Origin: CAZYPU01 sp964649665
GTDB taxonomy: Bacteria; Omnitrophota; Gorgyraeia; JABMRN01; RBG-13-46-9
NCBI GenBank assembly: GCA_964649665.1
Contig: CAZYPU010000013.1
Span: forward strand, 1-23,317
Direction of reading: 5' to 3'
DNA: 23,317 nt
Shown here: positions 5,449 through 13,950 of the stretch, piece by piece
Position numbering within the stretch: the first letter of the stretch is position 1
How the letters are laid out: each line of letters opens with the position of its first letter
Program-made: the position numbers and the translations under genes
The notes under the pieces: model-generated
Told to the model about the DNA's origin: nothing
What the model saw: only the letters and a program-made list of their open reading frames with translations
The model's database searches: none

Positions 5449-6867
5449 ATGAGCCACTCAAGCGATATAGAAAAGCAGAAGCGCGAGAAACTGAAAGAAA
5501 TAGAGAAACTCGGCATATACCCTTTCGGCGAAAAGTACGGCGTAGACAGCAATGTCGGGGCGCTGAAAGATAACTTTACGGAAGGAAAAGCTGTCCGGGC
5601 GGCGGGCCGGCTCATGGCCCAGAGAGCGCACGGAAAAACCGTCTTCCTGGACCTCAGGGATTCCACATCCCGCATACAGCTTTACGCGGGAGCCGGCTCA
5701 CTCAGCGAAGAAAAATTCTCATTCCTTAAAAAGCTCGATATCGGGGATATAGTGGGGGTAGAGGGGGAGCTCTTTAAAACAAGAACGGGCGAGATAACAA
5801 TAAAGCTTTCGGACATCAGGATCCTTGCGAAATCCCTGAGGCCGCTTCCGGAGAAATGGCACGGCCTTAAAGACGTGGAAACGAGATTCAGGCAGCGCTA
5901 CGTCGACTTGATCGTAAATGAGGATGTAAAGAAAATATTTAAAACGAGAAGCAATATTGTAAGCAAGATACGGGAGATCCTGGATAAGAAAGATTTCCTG
6001 GAAGTCGAGACGCCCATGATGCAGCCCCTGGCGGGCGGGGCCGCGGGCAAGCCCTTTAAGACGCACCATGAGGCGCTTCACAGGGATCTATATTTACGTA
6101 TCGCGCCGGAACTGTATCTGAAGCGGCTGCTTGTAGGAGGCTTTGAGAAGGTCTACGAGATAAATCGTAGCTTCCGGAACGAAGGTATTTCCGTAAGGCA
6201 CAATCCCGAATTTACGATGCTTGAGGTTTACGAGGCCTTTTCGGATTGCGAAGGCATGATGCGCCTTGCCGAAGACATAATACGAAAAACGGCAAAAGCT
6301 GTTTTAGGGAAAGAAAAAATAGAATACCAGGGCAAAATCATCGACCTTACGAAGTGGGAGAGCGTATCGTTCGCACGGCTCATGGAGGAGAATTTCGGCA
6401 TATTGCCGAAGGACGGCGAGAAAACGTGGGCGAAGAAACTAAAGCAGAAAGGCATAAAGCTGGAGAAGGACGAGGTTTCAAGGACGCAGCTCATAAACAT
6501 CATAGGCGAACTCGTAGAGCCGAAGGCGCACGATCACCCGGTTTTTGTGATAGACATGTTTAAGGAACTCTGCCCGCTGGCGAAAACCAAAAAAGATAAC
6601 CCGGAGCTCACCGACAGGTTTGAGCTTTACATGGGCGGCATCGAGATCGCGAACGCTTATTCGGAACTTAACGACCCCATCGAGCAGAGAAAAAGGTTTG
6701 AAGAGGCGGGCGGGGAGATTGATGAGGATTTTGTGCGCGCGCTTGAATACGGTATGCCGCCGGCCGGCGGACTCGGAATAGGGATAGACAGGCTTGTGAT
6801 GCTTTTTACAAATTCAGCCAACATACGCGAGGTAATATTGTTCCCGCAGCTTAAGGCCGAAAAATGA
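5449..6867 (+). CDS. lysS: Lysyl-tRNA synthetase, class II
   Basis: A 472-residue cytoplasmic enzyme that charges tRNA-Lys. The N-terminal OB-fold anticodon-binding domain (about 45-130) includes the LMAQRAHGKTVFLDLRD strand set. It is followed by the class II core with motif 1 around residues 170-190, motif 2 (VYEINRSFRNEGISVRHNPE, about 235-254) and motif 3 (GGLGIGIDRLVMLF, about 440-453). Length is slightly under the usual 490-500 because the N-terminus is short. The ATG has no Shine-Dalgarno and sits almost at the predicted transcription start. Its last four bases (ATGA) overlap the lolE start, so translation of the two is coupled. The lysS-lolE-lolD order is seen in other diderm bacteria. 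Confidence 0.97.
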   Translation: MSHSSDIEKQKREKLKEIEKLGIYPFGEKYGVDSNVGALKDNFTEGKAVRAAGRLMAQRAHGKTVFLDLRDSTSRIQLYAGAGSLSEEKFSFLKKLDIGDIVGVEGELFKTRTGEITIKLSDIRILAKSLRPLPEKWHGLKDVETRFRQRYVDLIVNEDVKKIFKTRSNIVSKIREILDKKDFLEVETPMMQPLAGGAAGKPFKTHHEALHRDLYLRIAPELYLKRLLVGGFEKVYEINRSFRNEGISVRHNPEFTMLEVYEAFSDCEGMMRLAEDIIRKTAKAVLGKEKIEYQGKIIDLTKWESVSFARLMEENFGILPKDGEKTWAKKLKQKGIKLEKDEVSRTQLINIIGELVEPKAHDHPVFVIDMFKELCPLAKTKKDNPELTDRFELYMGGIEIANAYSELNDPIEQRKRFEEAGGEIDEDFVRALEYGMPPAGGLGIGIDRLVMLFTNSANIREVILFPQLKAEK

Positions 6868-8066
6868 ACTGGAAGTTATTCGTAGGGCTAACATACCTGA
6901 AAAGGCGGAGCAAGGAGCGCTTTATTTCCACAATAAGCGTTATCTCGATCCTCGGGGTCATCGTGGGCGTTGCCGCGCTTGTAGTCGTCATATCCATAAT
7001 GACGGGATTTGACATAGAGATCAAGGAGAAGATTATCGGCACTTATTCGCACATAATCGTCCTTAGAGAAGGCGGTATAAAAAACGCCGAAAAAGTCATG
7101 GATACCTTGAACGCAAGGGAGCATGTCACGGCAAGCTCGCCTTTCATAGACGAGCAGGCTTTCCTTAAACACAAAGACGTTGTCGTAGGCGTTCTTTTGC
7201 GCGGCCTGGACGAAGAGCGCGAAAGCGCCGTAAGCAACGTGAAAGAGTATGTCGATTCCGGGGAGCTTTCTTTCGGTAAAAACGGGATTATAGTCGGCGG
7301 GGAGCTTGCGAAAGCGATGAGGCTTAAAAAAGGCGATAATGTTACGCTTTTTTCGCCTTACGCTAATGAGAAAAAGGAATTTACAGTTTCGGGCACGTTT
7401 ACTTCGGGAAGGTACGATTACGACGCCAATATCGTTTTCACGAGCATAGCCGACGCAAAAGCGCTTTTTAAGCGGGATTCGGTTTCAGGAATCGGGGTAA
7501 AAGTGGATAATGAATTCAACGCATATACGATAAAACGCGCGCTCCAAAAGGTTTTCCGCTACCCCTTTACGGTCAGAACGTGGATGGAGCTCGATAAAAA
7601 CCTGATGAGGGCCCTCGCGATAGAAAAGAAGATGATGTTCGTAGTACTCGCGCTGATAATAGTGGTGGCATGCTTTAACATAGCGAGTTCCCTTATAATG
7701 CAGGTCATTGAGAAAACCAAAGACATAGGAATCCTGCGCGCCATAGGCGCGAGGGCAACGGACATAAAAACGATATTTATCTTTCTCGGGTTTTCAATAG
7801 GGGTTCTCGGAGCTTTTTTAGGCAGCGCCCTCGGCATCCTTATCGCGGGAAATATTAACGCGATCGCGAGCTGCGTAGAAAAACTGACAGGACTTGAACT
7901 TTTTCCGAGCGACATATATTACTTAAGCAGCATACCGGCTAAGATAGTGGTGAAGGACGTGGCCGTGATAGCGGCGTTTTCGCTGGGGCTTGCTGTCATA
8001 GCGTCCTTATACCCGGCGTGGAAGGCCTCCAGGTTAAATCCCGTAGAGGCGATTAGATATGAATGA
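6864..8066 (+). CDS. lolE: Lipoprotein-releasing ABC transporter permease (LolC/LolE family)
   Basis: A 400-residue inner-membrane protein with the MacB/FtsX layout. A first membrane helix at about residues 20-50 is followed by a large periplasmic domain (about 50-245). Three C-terminal helices follow, with the family motif EKTKDIGILRAIGAR and the ending YPAWKASRLNPVEAIRYE. With LolD it would extract sorted lipoproteins from the inner membrane and pass them to LolA. Only one permease gene is present, so the transporter may be a homodimer (LolF-like) or the second subunit lies elsewhere. The gene overlaps lysS by ATGA. The assignment implies an outer membrane. Confidence 0.92.
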   Translation: MNWKLFVGLTYLKRRSKERFISTISVISILGVIVGVAALVVVISIMTGFDIEIKEKIIGTYSHIIVLREGGIKNAEKVMDTLNAREHVTASSPFIDEQAFLKHKDVVVGVLLRGLDEERESAVSNVKEYVDSGELSFGKNGIIVGGELAKAMRLKKGDNVTLFSPYANEKKEFTVSGTFTSGRYDYDANIVFTSIADAKALFKRDSVSGIGVKVDNEFNAYTIKRALQKVFRYPFTVRTWMELDKNLMRALAIEKKMMFVVLALIIVVACFNIASSLIMQVIEKTKDIGILRAIGARATDIKTIFIFLGFSIGVLGAFLGSALGILIAGNINAIASCVEKLTGLELFPSDIYYLSSIPAKIVVKDVAVIAAFSLGLAVIASLYPAWKASRLNPVEAIRYE

Positions 8067-8114
8067 CCGGCTGCGAGGTCCGGCCTGCGAGGTCAGACAA
8101 GCCGGTTGCGAGGT
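8067..8114 (+). repeat. Triplicated GCGAGGT motif before lolD
   Basis: CCGGCTGCGAGGT (8067-8079), CCGGCCTGCGAGGT (8080-8093) and CCGGTTGCGAGGT (8102-8114) fill the lolE-lolD gap. Only the last GAGG is placed to serve as the lolD ribosome site. Confidence 0.7.
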
Positions 8115-8117
8115 AAC

Positions 8118-8843
8118 GTGATAAAAGCGGTAGATCTAAAGAAAACCTATTACCAGGGAAAAACGCGGATAGAGGCCGTGCGAAACGTAAGCCTTGAGAT
8201 ACGGAGGAAAGAGTCCGTTTTGATCACGGGCCCTTCCGGGGCCGGGAAATCTACACTTCTTCATATGCTGGGAGGACTTGACAGGCCCACGGAAGGAAAA
8301 CTTTTTTTCGACAGGTCAAATTTCTACGGTTTAAAAGACAAAGCGCGTTCGGAAATACGGAACAAAAAAATAGGGTTCGTGTTCCAGTTTTACCACCTTC
8401 TTCCCGAGTTTGGCGTGCTGGAAAACGTGATGCTCCCGGCGCTTATGGCGGGAAAAAAGGTTTTCCGCGGTAAAAAGGAAATCCGCCGCAGGGCGGAAAA
8501 GCTTCTGGCAGCGGTCGGCCTGGCCGGCAGGGCGCGCCACAGGCCCTCGGAACTTTCGGGCGGCGAGTCGCAGAGGGCGGCAATCGCGCGCTCCCTCATG
8601 AATTACCCGGAAGTCCTTTTGTGCGACGAGCCCACCGGGAACCTCGATTCGAAAATGGGCGGGGAGATAACAGGCTGTCTAAACGAGCTGAAAGAAAAAC
8701 ACGGCATGGCTATCGTTATTGTTACGCATGACGAGCGCATACACGATGATTTTGACAAACGCTTCAGAATACAAGACGGAAAGATAGAGGAGCTGAAGAA
8801 TGGCACGAAAAGTTTACCTGAACGGCAGGTTTGTAGACAGTAA
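8118..8843 (+). CDS. lolD: Lipoprotein-releasing ABC transporter ATPase LolD
   Basis: A 241-residue ATPase from the GTG at 8118, with Walker A GPSGAGKS (38-45), Q-loop FVFQFYHLLPEF, signature ELSGGESQRAAIARSL, Walker B VLLCDEPTGNLD and the switch histidine in VTHDE. Among MacB-type ATPases the 'LLHMLGGLDRPTEG' stretch is typical of LolD. It powers lipoprotein release together with the permease upstream. Start choice: the frame extends to a TTG at 8106, but GAGG at 8110-8113 sits four bases before the GTG and nothing suitable precedes the TTG. The 3' end overlaps the aminotransferase gene by 44 bases, an unusually long overlap. Confidence 0.93.
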   Translation: MIKAVDLKKTYYQGKTRIEAVRNVSLEIRRKESVLITGPSGAGKSTLLHMLGGLDRPTEGKLFFDRSNFYGLKDKARSEIRNKKIGFVFQFYHLLPEFGVLENVMLPALMAGKKVFRGKKEIRRRAEKLLAAVGLAGRARHRPSELSGGESQRAAIARSLMNYPEVLLCDEPTGNLDSKMGGEITGCLNELKEKHGMAIVIVTHDERIHDDFDKRFRIQDGKIEELKNGTKSLPERQVCRQ

Positions 8844-9675
8844 CAAGGCGAGTGTTTCCGTTTTTGACCACGGCCTTCTTTACGGGGACGGCGTATTCGA
8901 AGGAATAAGAAGCTACGGCAGACTTGCTTTCAGGCTGAAGGAGCACATCGACAGGCTATACGGGTCCGCGGACGCCATACGCCTCAAGATCCCGATTGAA
9001 AAAAAGGAAATGATCCGGGCGGTCATAAAGACGCTGAAAAAGAACGCCCTCACCGACGCGTATATCCGCCTGGTGGTTACGAGGGGCTCGGGCGACCTGG
9101 GCCTTGACCCGCGAAAGTGCAGGGGCAAGGGCGTGATTTTCATAATCGCGGATAAAATCACCCTGTATCCGAAAAAGTTCTACGAACACGGCTTAAAAAT
9201 CATAACCGCCAAAACGCGCAGAAATTTACCGCAGGCCATCGACCCGAAGATAAAATCGCTGAATTACCTTAATAATATCCTCGCGAAGATAAACGCCATC
9301 GATGCCGGCACTGAGGAAGCCATAATGCTTACGCATGATGGTTTTGTAGCCGAATGCACGGGCGACAACATATTTATAGTCGACAACAAAACGCTTATCA
9401 CCCCGCCGACTAATATAGGCGCGCTTGACGGCATTACAAGAGATTCGGTCATAAAGATCGCAAAAAAGAAAAAGATACGATTTAAGGAAAGAATGCTTGT
9501 TGTAAAGGACCTTTATAAGGCCGACGAGTGTTTTCTGACGGGAACGGCGGCGGAAATCATTCCCGTTACAAAGATAGATGCCCATAAGATAGGCGACGGG
9601 AAGCCGGGCTGTGTCACGCGCAGGCTTCTCCGGGCGTTCCGGGAACTTACGAAGATTGACGGTGTGAAATATTAG
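8800..9675 (+). CDS. ilvE: Class IV aminotransferase, branched-chain type
   Basis: A 291-residue PLP enzyme of fold type IV. The N-terminus reads NGRFVDSNKASVSVFDHGLL then YGDGVFEGIRSY. The PLP lysine is K152 in PKIKSLNYLNN. The C-terminal half has DGFVAECTGDNIFIV, GALDGITRDSV and FLTGTAAEIIPV, as in branched-chain aminotransferases. IlvE makes leucine, isoleucine and valine from their keto acids with glutamate as donor. D-amino-acid aminotransferase or aminodeoxychorismate lyase are less likely alternatives because the YGDGVFEGIRSY and GTAAEI patterns fit BCAT. The ATG at 8800 lies inside the end of lolD with GAGGAG 8 bases upstream, so translation is probably coupled. No other branched-chain genes are nearby. 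Confidence 0.85.
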   Translation: MARKVYLNGRFVDSNKASVSVFDHGLLYGDGVFEGIRSYGRLAFRLKEHIDRLYGSADAIRLKIPIEKKEMIRAVIKTLKKNALTDAYIRLVVTRGSGDLGLDPRKCRGKGVIFIIADKITLYPKKFYEHGLKIITAKTRRNLPQAIDPKIKSLNYLNNILAKINAIDAGTEEAIMLTHDGFVAECTGDNIFIVDNKTLITPPTNIGALDGITRDSVIKIAKKKKIRFKERMLVVKDLYKADECFLTGTAAEIIPVTKIDAHKIGDGKPGCVTRRLLRAFRELTKIDGVKY

Positions 9676-9684
9676 GAGTCGGCC

Positions 9685-10194
9685 ATGCAATGCGACGTAT
9701 GCCATAAGAACGAGGCAACCGTACACCTTACCGAGATCATAAACAGTAAGATGACAAAGCTTCATCTTTGCGAGCAGTGCGCCAGGGAAAAATCAGCGGA
9801 GATGGAGGAACATTTCGGCCTGGCTGACCTGCTTTCGGGGCTGGCGGACCTCGTGCCGATTGTGGGCGAGAAACAAAACGCCGCCGCCGAAGTAAAGCTG
9901 AAGTGTTCTTCGTGCGGTTTTACTTTTCAGGATTTCAGAAAGACGGGCCGCCTCGGCTGCCCCAAATGTTACGATACCTTCGGGGCCCAGCTGAGCCCGC
10001 TGCTTAAAAAAATTCACGGTTCCGACACTCACATCGGAAAAACGCCGCTCAAAAAGGAAGCTGTCCAGAACAAGCTGGCGCTTCTCTCCGACCTGAAGGT
10101 AAAACTGGAAGCGTCGGTGAGATCGGAAGAATTCGAACAGGCGGCGCGTCTGAGGGACCAGATACGCGCGCTTGAACGAAAAAATAGAAAATAG
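9685..10194 (+). CDS. mcsA: Protein arginine kinase activator McsA (zinc-finger, UVR domain)
   Basis: A 169-residue protein with paired CxxC motifs: C3/C6 with C29/C32, and C74/C77 with C92/C95, giving two treble-clef-like zinc sites. A C-terminal UVR motif follows (about 132-167, SEEFEQAARLRDQIRALERK). This is the McsA layout. McsA binds and activates the arginine kinase McsB and helps deliver substrates to ClpC. The start has AGGAGTC upstream and lies 9 bases after the aminotransferase stop. The neighbouring mcsB and clpC confirm the assignment. The stop is followed by a 113-base repeat-filled gap before mcsB, unusual inside such an operon. Confidence 0.93.
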   Translation: MQCDVCHKNEATVHLTEIINSKMTKLHLCEQCAREKSAEMEEHFGLADLLSGLADLVPIVGEKQNAAAEVKLKCSSCGFTFQDFRKTGRLGCPKCYDTFGAQLSPLLKKIHGSDTHIGKTPLKKEAVQNKLALLSDLKVKLEASVRSEEFEQAARLRDQIRALERKNRK

Positions 10195-10196
10195 AA

Positions 10197-10284
10197 CCCC
10201 ACGCCGGAGTTTATCCCGAGCGGCAGCGAAGGGCGCGGGGAATACACGAAGGATACTACGGGCGCCTGCCTGCCGGCAGGCAGG
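10197..10284. repeat. Palindromic repeat cluster between mcsA and mcsB
   Basis: Two structures fill the gap. CCCCACGCC (10197-10205) pairs with GGCGCGGGG (10232-10240) with one mismatch, around a TTTATCCCGAGCG core of the dispersed-repeat kind. Then comes a perfect 20-base palindrome, CCTGCCTGCCGGCAGGCAGG (10265-10284). The second ends 23 bases before the mcsB ATG, so it could affect mcsB translation if it forms in RNA. Confidence 0.8.
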
Positions 10285-10307
10285 TAAGCTTGCAGGGGAA
10301 CGAAGAA

Positions 10308-11363
10308 ATGCGCTTAGAAGACCTGCTGTACAAAAAAAGCGAATGGCTTAAAGGCACCGGCCCGAAATCCGACATCGTGATTTCAAGCCGCGTCCGCCTT
10401 GCCCGCAACATAAACGGATTCCAGTTTTTTAACTGGGCAAAACAGAAGGAAAAGGAGGATATTCTCTGCGCCGTTAAGGCGGCGATCGAAAAAAGCAAAT
10501 TCCTTAAAAAATCACTTTTCCTCAGAATGAAAGACCTGACCGAAATCGACAGGCAGTTCCTTGTGGAGAGGCACCTCATGAGCATGGAACACGTGATTGA
10601 ACCGGAACATAAAGGGCTGCTCGTAGACGACAGAGAAACCGTAAGCATTATGATAAACGAGGAAGACCACCTGAGGATGCAGGTCCTGCAGTCCGGCTTC
10701 AACATCATCGAGGCGTGGCGAATATCGAACGAGATCGATACGGACCTTGGCAAAAGAATGCATTACGCGTTTTCTCCGAGGTGGGGCTATCTTACGGCCT
10801 GCCCCACGAACACAGGCACCGGGCTTCGCGCTTCAACAATGCTACACCTGCCGGCCCTTGTGATGACAAACCAGATCGGCAAGGTCTTCCAGGCGATATC
10901 AAAATTGGGACTTACGCTGCGCGGTTTTTACGGCGAGGGCACAGAAGCCATAGGCAATTTCTTTCAGGTTTCAAACCAGGTTACCATGGGCCATTCGGAA
11001 AGCGACCTTATGGATAAAATCAACGGCATCGTGGACAAGCTTGTAAAACGCGAGGAAACGACGCGCAATATCCTTCTATCGAGAAGCAGGGATGAGATTT
11101 CCGACAAGATATGGCGAGCTTACGGGACGCTTAAGAGCGCCCGCATAATCACGAGCAACGAAGCCATTAAACTTCTTTCCGCCATACGCCTTGGCGTGGA
11201 TCTCGGCATAGCCAAAGAGATAGACAAGGCGCTGATAAACGAACTGTTTGTGCTGACACAGCCGGCGCATCTTCAAAAAATAGAAGGAAAACTTCTTAAC
11301 CCGAGCCAGAGGGATTACAAAAGAGCGGACATAATACGGAAAAAACTGACGGAGGGAAAATAA
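10308..11363 (+). CDS. mcsB: Protein arginine kinase McsB
   Basis: A 351-residue kinase of the phosphagen (ATP:guanido) phosphotransferase family, from the ATG at 10308. That start lies 8 bases after GGGGA and aligns with the usual McsB N-terminus. A TTG at 10290 would add six residues and is less likely. Visible family marks are SDIVISSRVRLARN (21-34), NEEDHLRMQ (117-125), the catalytic cysteine C165 in LTACPTNTGTGLRAS, and VSNQVTMGHSE (221-231). The C-terminal RDYKRA (335-340) is the RDxxRA phosphoarginine-sensing motif that separates McsB from creatine/arginine kinases. McsB phosphorylates arginines on proteins, which ClpC then recognises for degradation by ClpCP. All motifs are intact, so an active enzyme is expected. 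Confidence 0.96.
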   Translation: MRLEDLLYKKSEWLKGTGPKSDIVISSRVRLARNINGFQFFNWAKQKEKEDILCAVKAAIEKSKFLKKSLFLRMKDLTEIDRQFLVERHLMSMEHVIEPEHKGLLVDDRETVSIMINEEDHLRMQVLQSGFNIIEAWRISNEIDTDLGKRMHYAFSPRWGYLTACPTNTGTGLRASTMLHLPALVMTNQIGKVFQAISKLGLTLRGFYGEGTEAIGNFFQVSNQVTMGHSESDLMDKINGIVDKLVKREETTRNILLSRSRDEISDKIWRAYGTLKSARIITSNEAIKLLSAIRLGVDLGIAKEIDKALINELFVLTQPAHLQKIEGKLLNPSQRDYKRADIIRKKLTEGK

Positions 11364-11366
11364 AAA

Positions 11367-13832
11367 ATGGCGATGTTCAACAGGTTCACCGAGAGGGCGC
11401 GTAAAATTATTCTTTTGGCGAAGGAGGAGGCAAAGCGTTTTAATCACGACTATATAGGTACCGAGCATCTGCTTTTGGGCCTCGTACGCGAAGGTGAAGG
11501 CGTGGCCGCGGCTGTCCTCGCGAGCCTGGGCCTAAGCCCGGACAAGATAAGGCTTGAGACGGAAAAACTTGTTCGGCCCGGCCCGGCTACCATCGTATCG
11601 GGCGACATCCCGTTTACGCCTAAGGCAAAAAAAGTCATAGAGCTCTCCATGGAAGAGGCAAGGGAGCTGGGACACAACTACATAGGCACCGAGCACCTGC
11701 TGCTTGGCCTTATCCGCGAGGGTGAGGGAGTCGCTTCGCAGGTGCTGCTAAACCTTGGGCTGGACCTCGACAGGGTCAGAATGGAAGTCATGAACCTTTT
11801 GGGCTCTTCCATTCCCGGTTACGGCGCCCAGCCAAGAACCAAAAAAGGAAAGACGCCGGCGCTCGACGCTTTCGGAAGAGACCTCACGAAACTTGCCAAG
11901 AATGGCAAGCTTGATCCCGTAATCGGCAGGAAAAACGAGATAGAAAGGGTTATACAGATTTTGGCGCGCCGCACGAAAAACAACCCCGTTTTGCTCGGTG
12001 AGGCGGGTGTCGGCAAAACCGCCATAGTCGAAGGCCTGGCACAGGATATAATTTCCGGCGACGTGCCGGAGATCTTAAAAGATAAGAGGATAATCATACT
12101 CGACCTCGCCCTTATGGTGGCGGGCACAAAATACAGGGGGCAATTTGAGGAGCGCATAAAGGCGATGATGAATGAGATAAAGGGTTCCACCGATACAATA
12201 GTTTTCATTGACGAACTGCACACTTTGGTCGGAGCCGGAGGCGCTGAAGGCGCCATCGACGCTTCCAACATACTCAAGCCTTCGCTTTCGCGCGGAGAAA
12301 TCCAGTGTATCGGCGCCACGACCCTTGACGAATACAGAAAACACATAGAAAAAGACGCCGCTCTTGAGAGACGGTTCCAGACAATAGTTGTTGAGCCGAA
12401 CAGCGCGGATGAGACAATCGAGATCCTGAAGGGCTTAAGGGATAAATACGAGGCTCACCATAAAGTGAAATTTACCGACGACGCGCTCGAGGCGGCGGCA
12501 AAACTTTCGGACAGGTACATAAGCGGCCGCTTCCTGCCCGATAAGGCCATAGACATTATAGACGAGGCGGGTTCGTGCGCGCGGCTTTCCACTATGACCG
12601 CCCCTCCCGACCTGAAAGAAACAGAGGGAAAGATAAAGCGTTACAGGGAAGAAAAGGAAGACGCGGTAAAAAACCAGGATTTCGAAAAAGCCGCGGGCTA
12701 CAGGGACGAAGAAAGAAAAGCGCGGGAGGCGTTGACGAAAGTTAAAAAACAGTGGCGGGAGGCCCAGGGCAAAAAAACCATCATGGTTACGGAAGAGGAT
12801 ATAGCCGCTATGGTATCCAAATGGACGGGGATACCCCTTTTCAAGCTTGAGCAAAAGGAATCGGTTAAGTTTGTCAAGATGGAGGAGGATCTTGACTCCA
12901 GGGTTGTAGGCCAGACCGAGGCCATACACTCTATTGCCAGCGCCGTCAAGCGCTCGCGGGCCGGAATAAAAAATCCGCACAGGCCCATCGGTTCGTTTAT
13001 TTTTATGGGGCCGACGGGTGTCGGCAAGACGCTTCTCGGAAGGAAGCTCGCCGAATTTATGTTCGGTAACGAGGACGCTGTCATACAGCTTGACATGTCC
13101 GAGTATATGGAGAAGTTTAACATATCGCGGCTCGTCGGCGCGCCGCCGGGATACGTCGGTTACGAAGAAGGCGGCCAGCTTACCGAGAAAGTAAGGCGGC
13201 GGCCGTACTCGGTTGTCCTGCTTGACGAGATAGAAAAAGCGCATCCCGATGTCTTTAATCTGCTTCTGCAGGTTCTCGAAGAGGGACGGCTTACGGATTC
13301 GTTCGGCAGGAAGGTGGATTTTAAGAACACGATACTTATCATGACATCGAATATAGGCGCGGAAATGCTGAAAAAACAGGGATCCATTGGGTTTCGTTCC
13401 TCCGAGAAAGAAGAGGAAACGCACAAGGACATGAGATCCCGGCTTCTCGAAGCGGTTAAAAAGGTTTTCAAGCCGGAGTTCCTGAATAGAGTCGACGACA
13501 TAGTCGTTTTCCGGAGCCTCACCAAGAAAGATCTGCAGAAAATCGTTGACCTTGAGCTCAAGGAAGTGCAGGAACGCCTTAAGGAGCAGGACATAAAGCT
13601 TGAACTTACAGCGAAAGCAAAGGACTTCCTGATCGAAAAAGGATTTGATAAAACATTCGGCGCCAGGCCCCTTAAAAGGATAATCCAGAGATTCCTGGAA
13701 GATCCGCTGGCCGAGGACATTATTTCGGGAAAACTGAAAGGCGGCGGAAACTCCAAGGCGGACGTAAAAGGCGACCATCTGGAGTTCAGTTTTGTTCCGG
13801 CGAAGCCCGTAAAAAAAGAAAAGGTAAAATGA
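11367..13832 (+). CDS. clpC: ATP-dependent Clp protease ATPase subunit ClpC
   Basis: An 821-residue Hsp100 unfoldase. Two Clp_N repeats at about residues 4-145 (the NYIGTEHLLLGL signature appears at 28-39 and 104-115) bind adaptors or phosphoarginine. AAA1 has Walker A GEAGVGKT (211-218). The middle domain carries a UVR motif (about 419-455), the mark of ClpC rather than ClpA or ClpB. AAA2 has Walker A GPTGVGKT (548-555). The IGF loop that docks ClpP is at 674-676, so it should work with a ClpP peptidase, not encoded here. The ATG lies 4 bases after the mcsB stop with GGAGGG upstream. It closes the arginine-phosphorylation module; the message probably ends or is attenuated in the palindromic repeat that follows. 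Confidence 0.97.
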   Translation: MAMFNRFTERARKIILLAKEEAKRFNHDYIGTEHLLLGLVREGEGVAAAVLASLGLSPDKIRLETEKLVRPGPATIVSGDIPFTPKAKKVIELSMEEARELGHNYIGTEHLLLGLIREGEGVASQVLLNLGLDLDRVRMEVMNLLGSSIPGYGAQPRTKKGKTPALDAFGRDLTKLAKNGKLDPVIGRKNEIERVIQILARRTKNNPVLLGEAGVGKTAIVEGLAQDIISGDVPEILKDKRIIILDLALMVAGTKYRGQFEERIKAMMNEIKGSTDTIVFIDELHTLVGAGGAEGAIDASNILKPSLSRGEIQCIGATTLDEYRKHIEKDAALERRFQTIVVEPNSADETIEILKGLRDKYEAHHKVKFTDDALEAAAKLSDRYISGRFLPDKAIDIIDEAGSCARLSTMTAPPDLKETEGKIKRYREEKEDAVKNQDFEKAAGYRDEERKAREALTKVKKQWREAQGKKTIMVTEEDIAAMVSKWTGIPLFKLEQKESVKFVKMEEDLDSRVVGQTEAIHSIASAVKRSRAGIKNPHRPIGSFIFMGPTGVGKTLLGRKLAEFMFGNEDAVIQLDMSEYMEKFNISRLVGAPPGYVGYEEGGQLTEKVRRRPYSVVLLDEIEKAHPDVFNLLLQVLEEGRLTDSFGRKVDFKNTILIMTSNIGAEMLKKQGSIGFRSSEKEEETHKDMRSRLLEAVKKVFKPEFLNRVDDIVVFRSLTKKDLQKIVDLELKEVQERLKEQDIKLELTAKAKDFLIEKGFDKTFGARPLKRIIQRFLEDPLAEDIISGKLKGGGNSKADVKGDHLEFSFVPAKPVKKEKVK

Positions 13833-13852
13833 GACCATGACCCTTGGCCCGT

Positions 13853-13950
13853 GTCATTCTGAGGCCCGTCTCCGACCCTACGGGTCGTAGACCCGGAGGG
13901 AAGGGCCGAAGAATCTTAACGATAAGATCCTTCGCTCGGCTCAGGATGAC
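13853..13950. repeat. Dispersed palindromic repeat of the GTCATTCTGAG type
   Basis: Outer arms GTCATTCTGAG (13853-13863) and CTCAGGATGAC (13940-13950) pair with one wobble. Inner arms CCGAAGAATCTT (13906-13917) and AAGATCCTTCG (13924-13934) form a hairpin with a 6-base loop. Between them lies a CGACCC-TA-CGGGTCG unit (about 13873-13887). A fragment of the other family, CTCGCAATGAC, follows at 13963-13973. Similar GTCATTCTGAG...AAGAATCT palindromes are dispersed in many bacterial genomes. It separates clpC from the next gene and may act as an attenuator. Confidence 0.85.

Noticed and set aside
12435..13838. Long open frame (467 codons) on the minus strand across clpC
   Set aside because: It mirrors clpC, whose two AAA+ domains are unmistakable; the antisense protein has no recognisable motif and no ribosome site. 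It is a by-product of codon bias.
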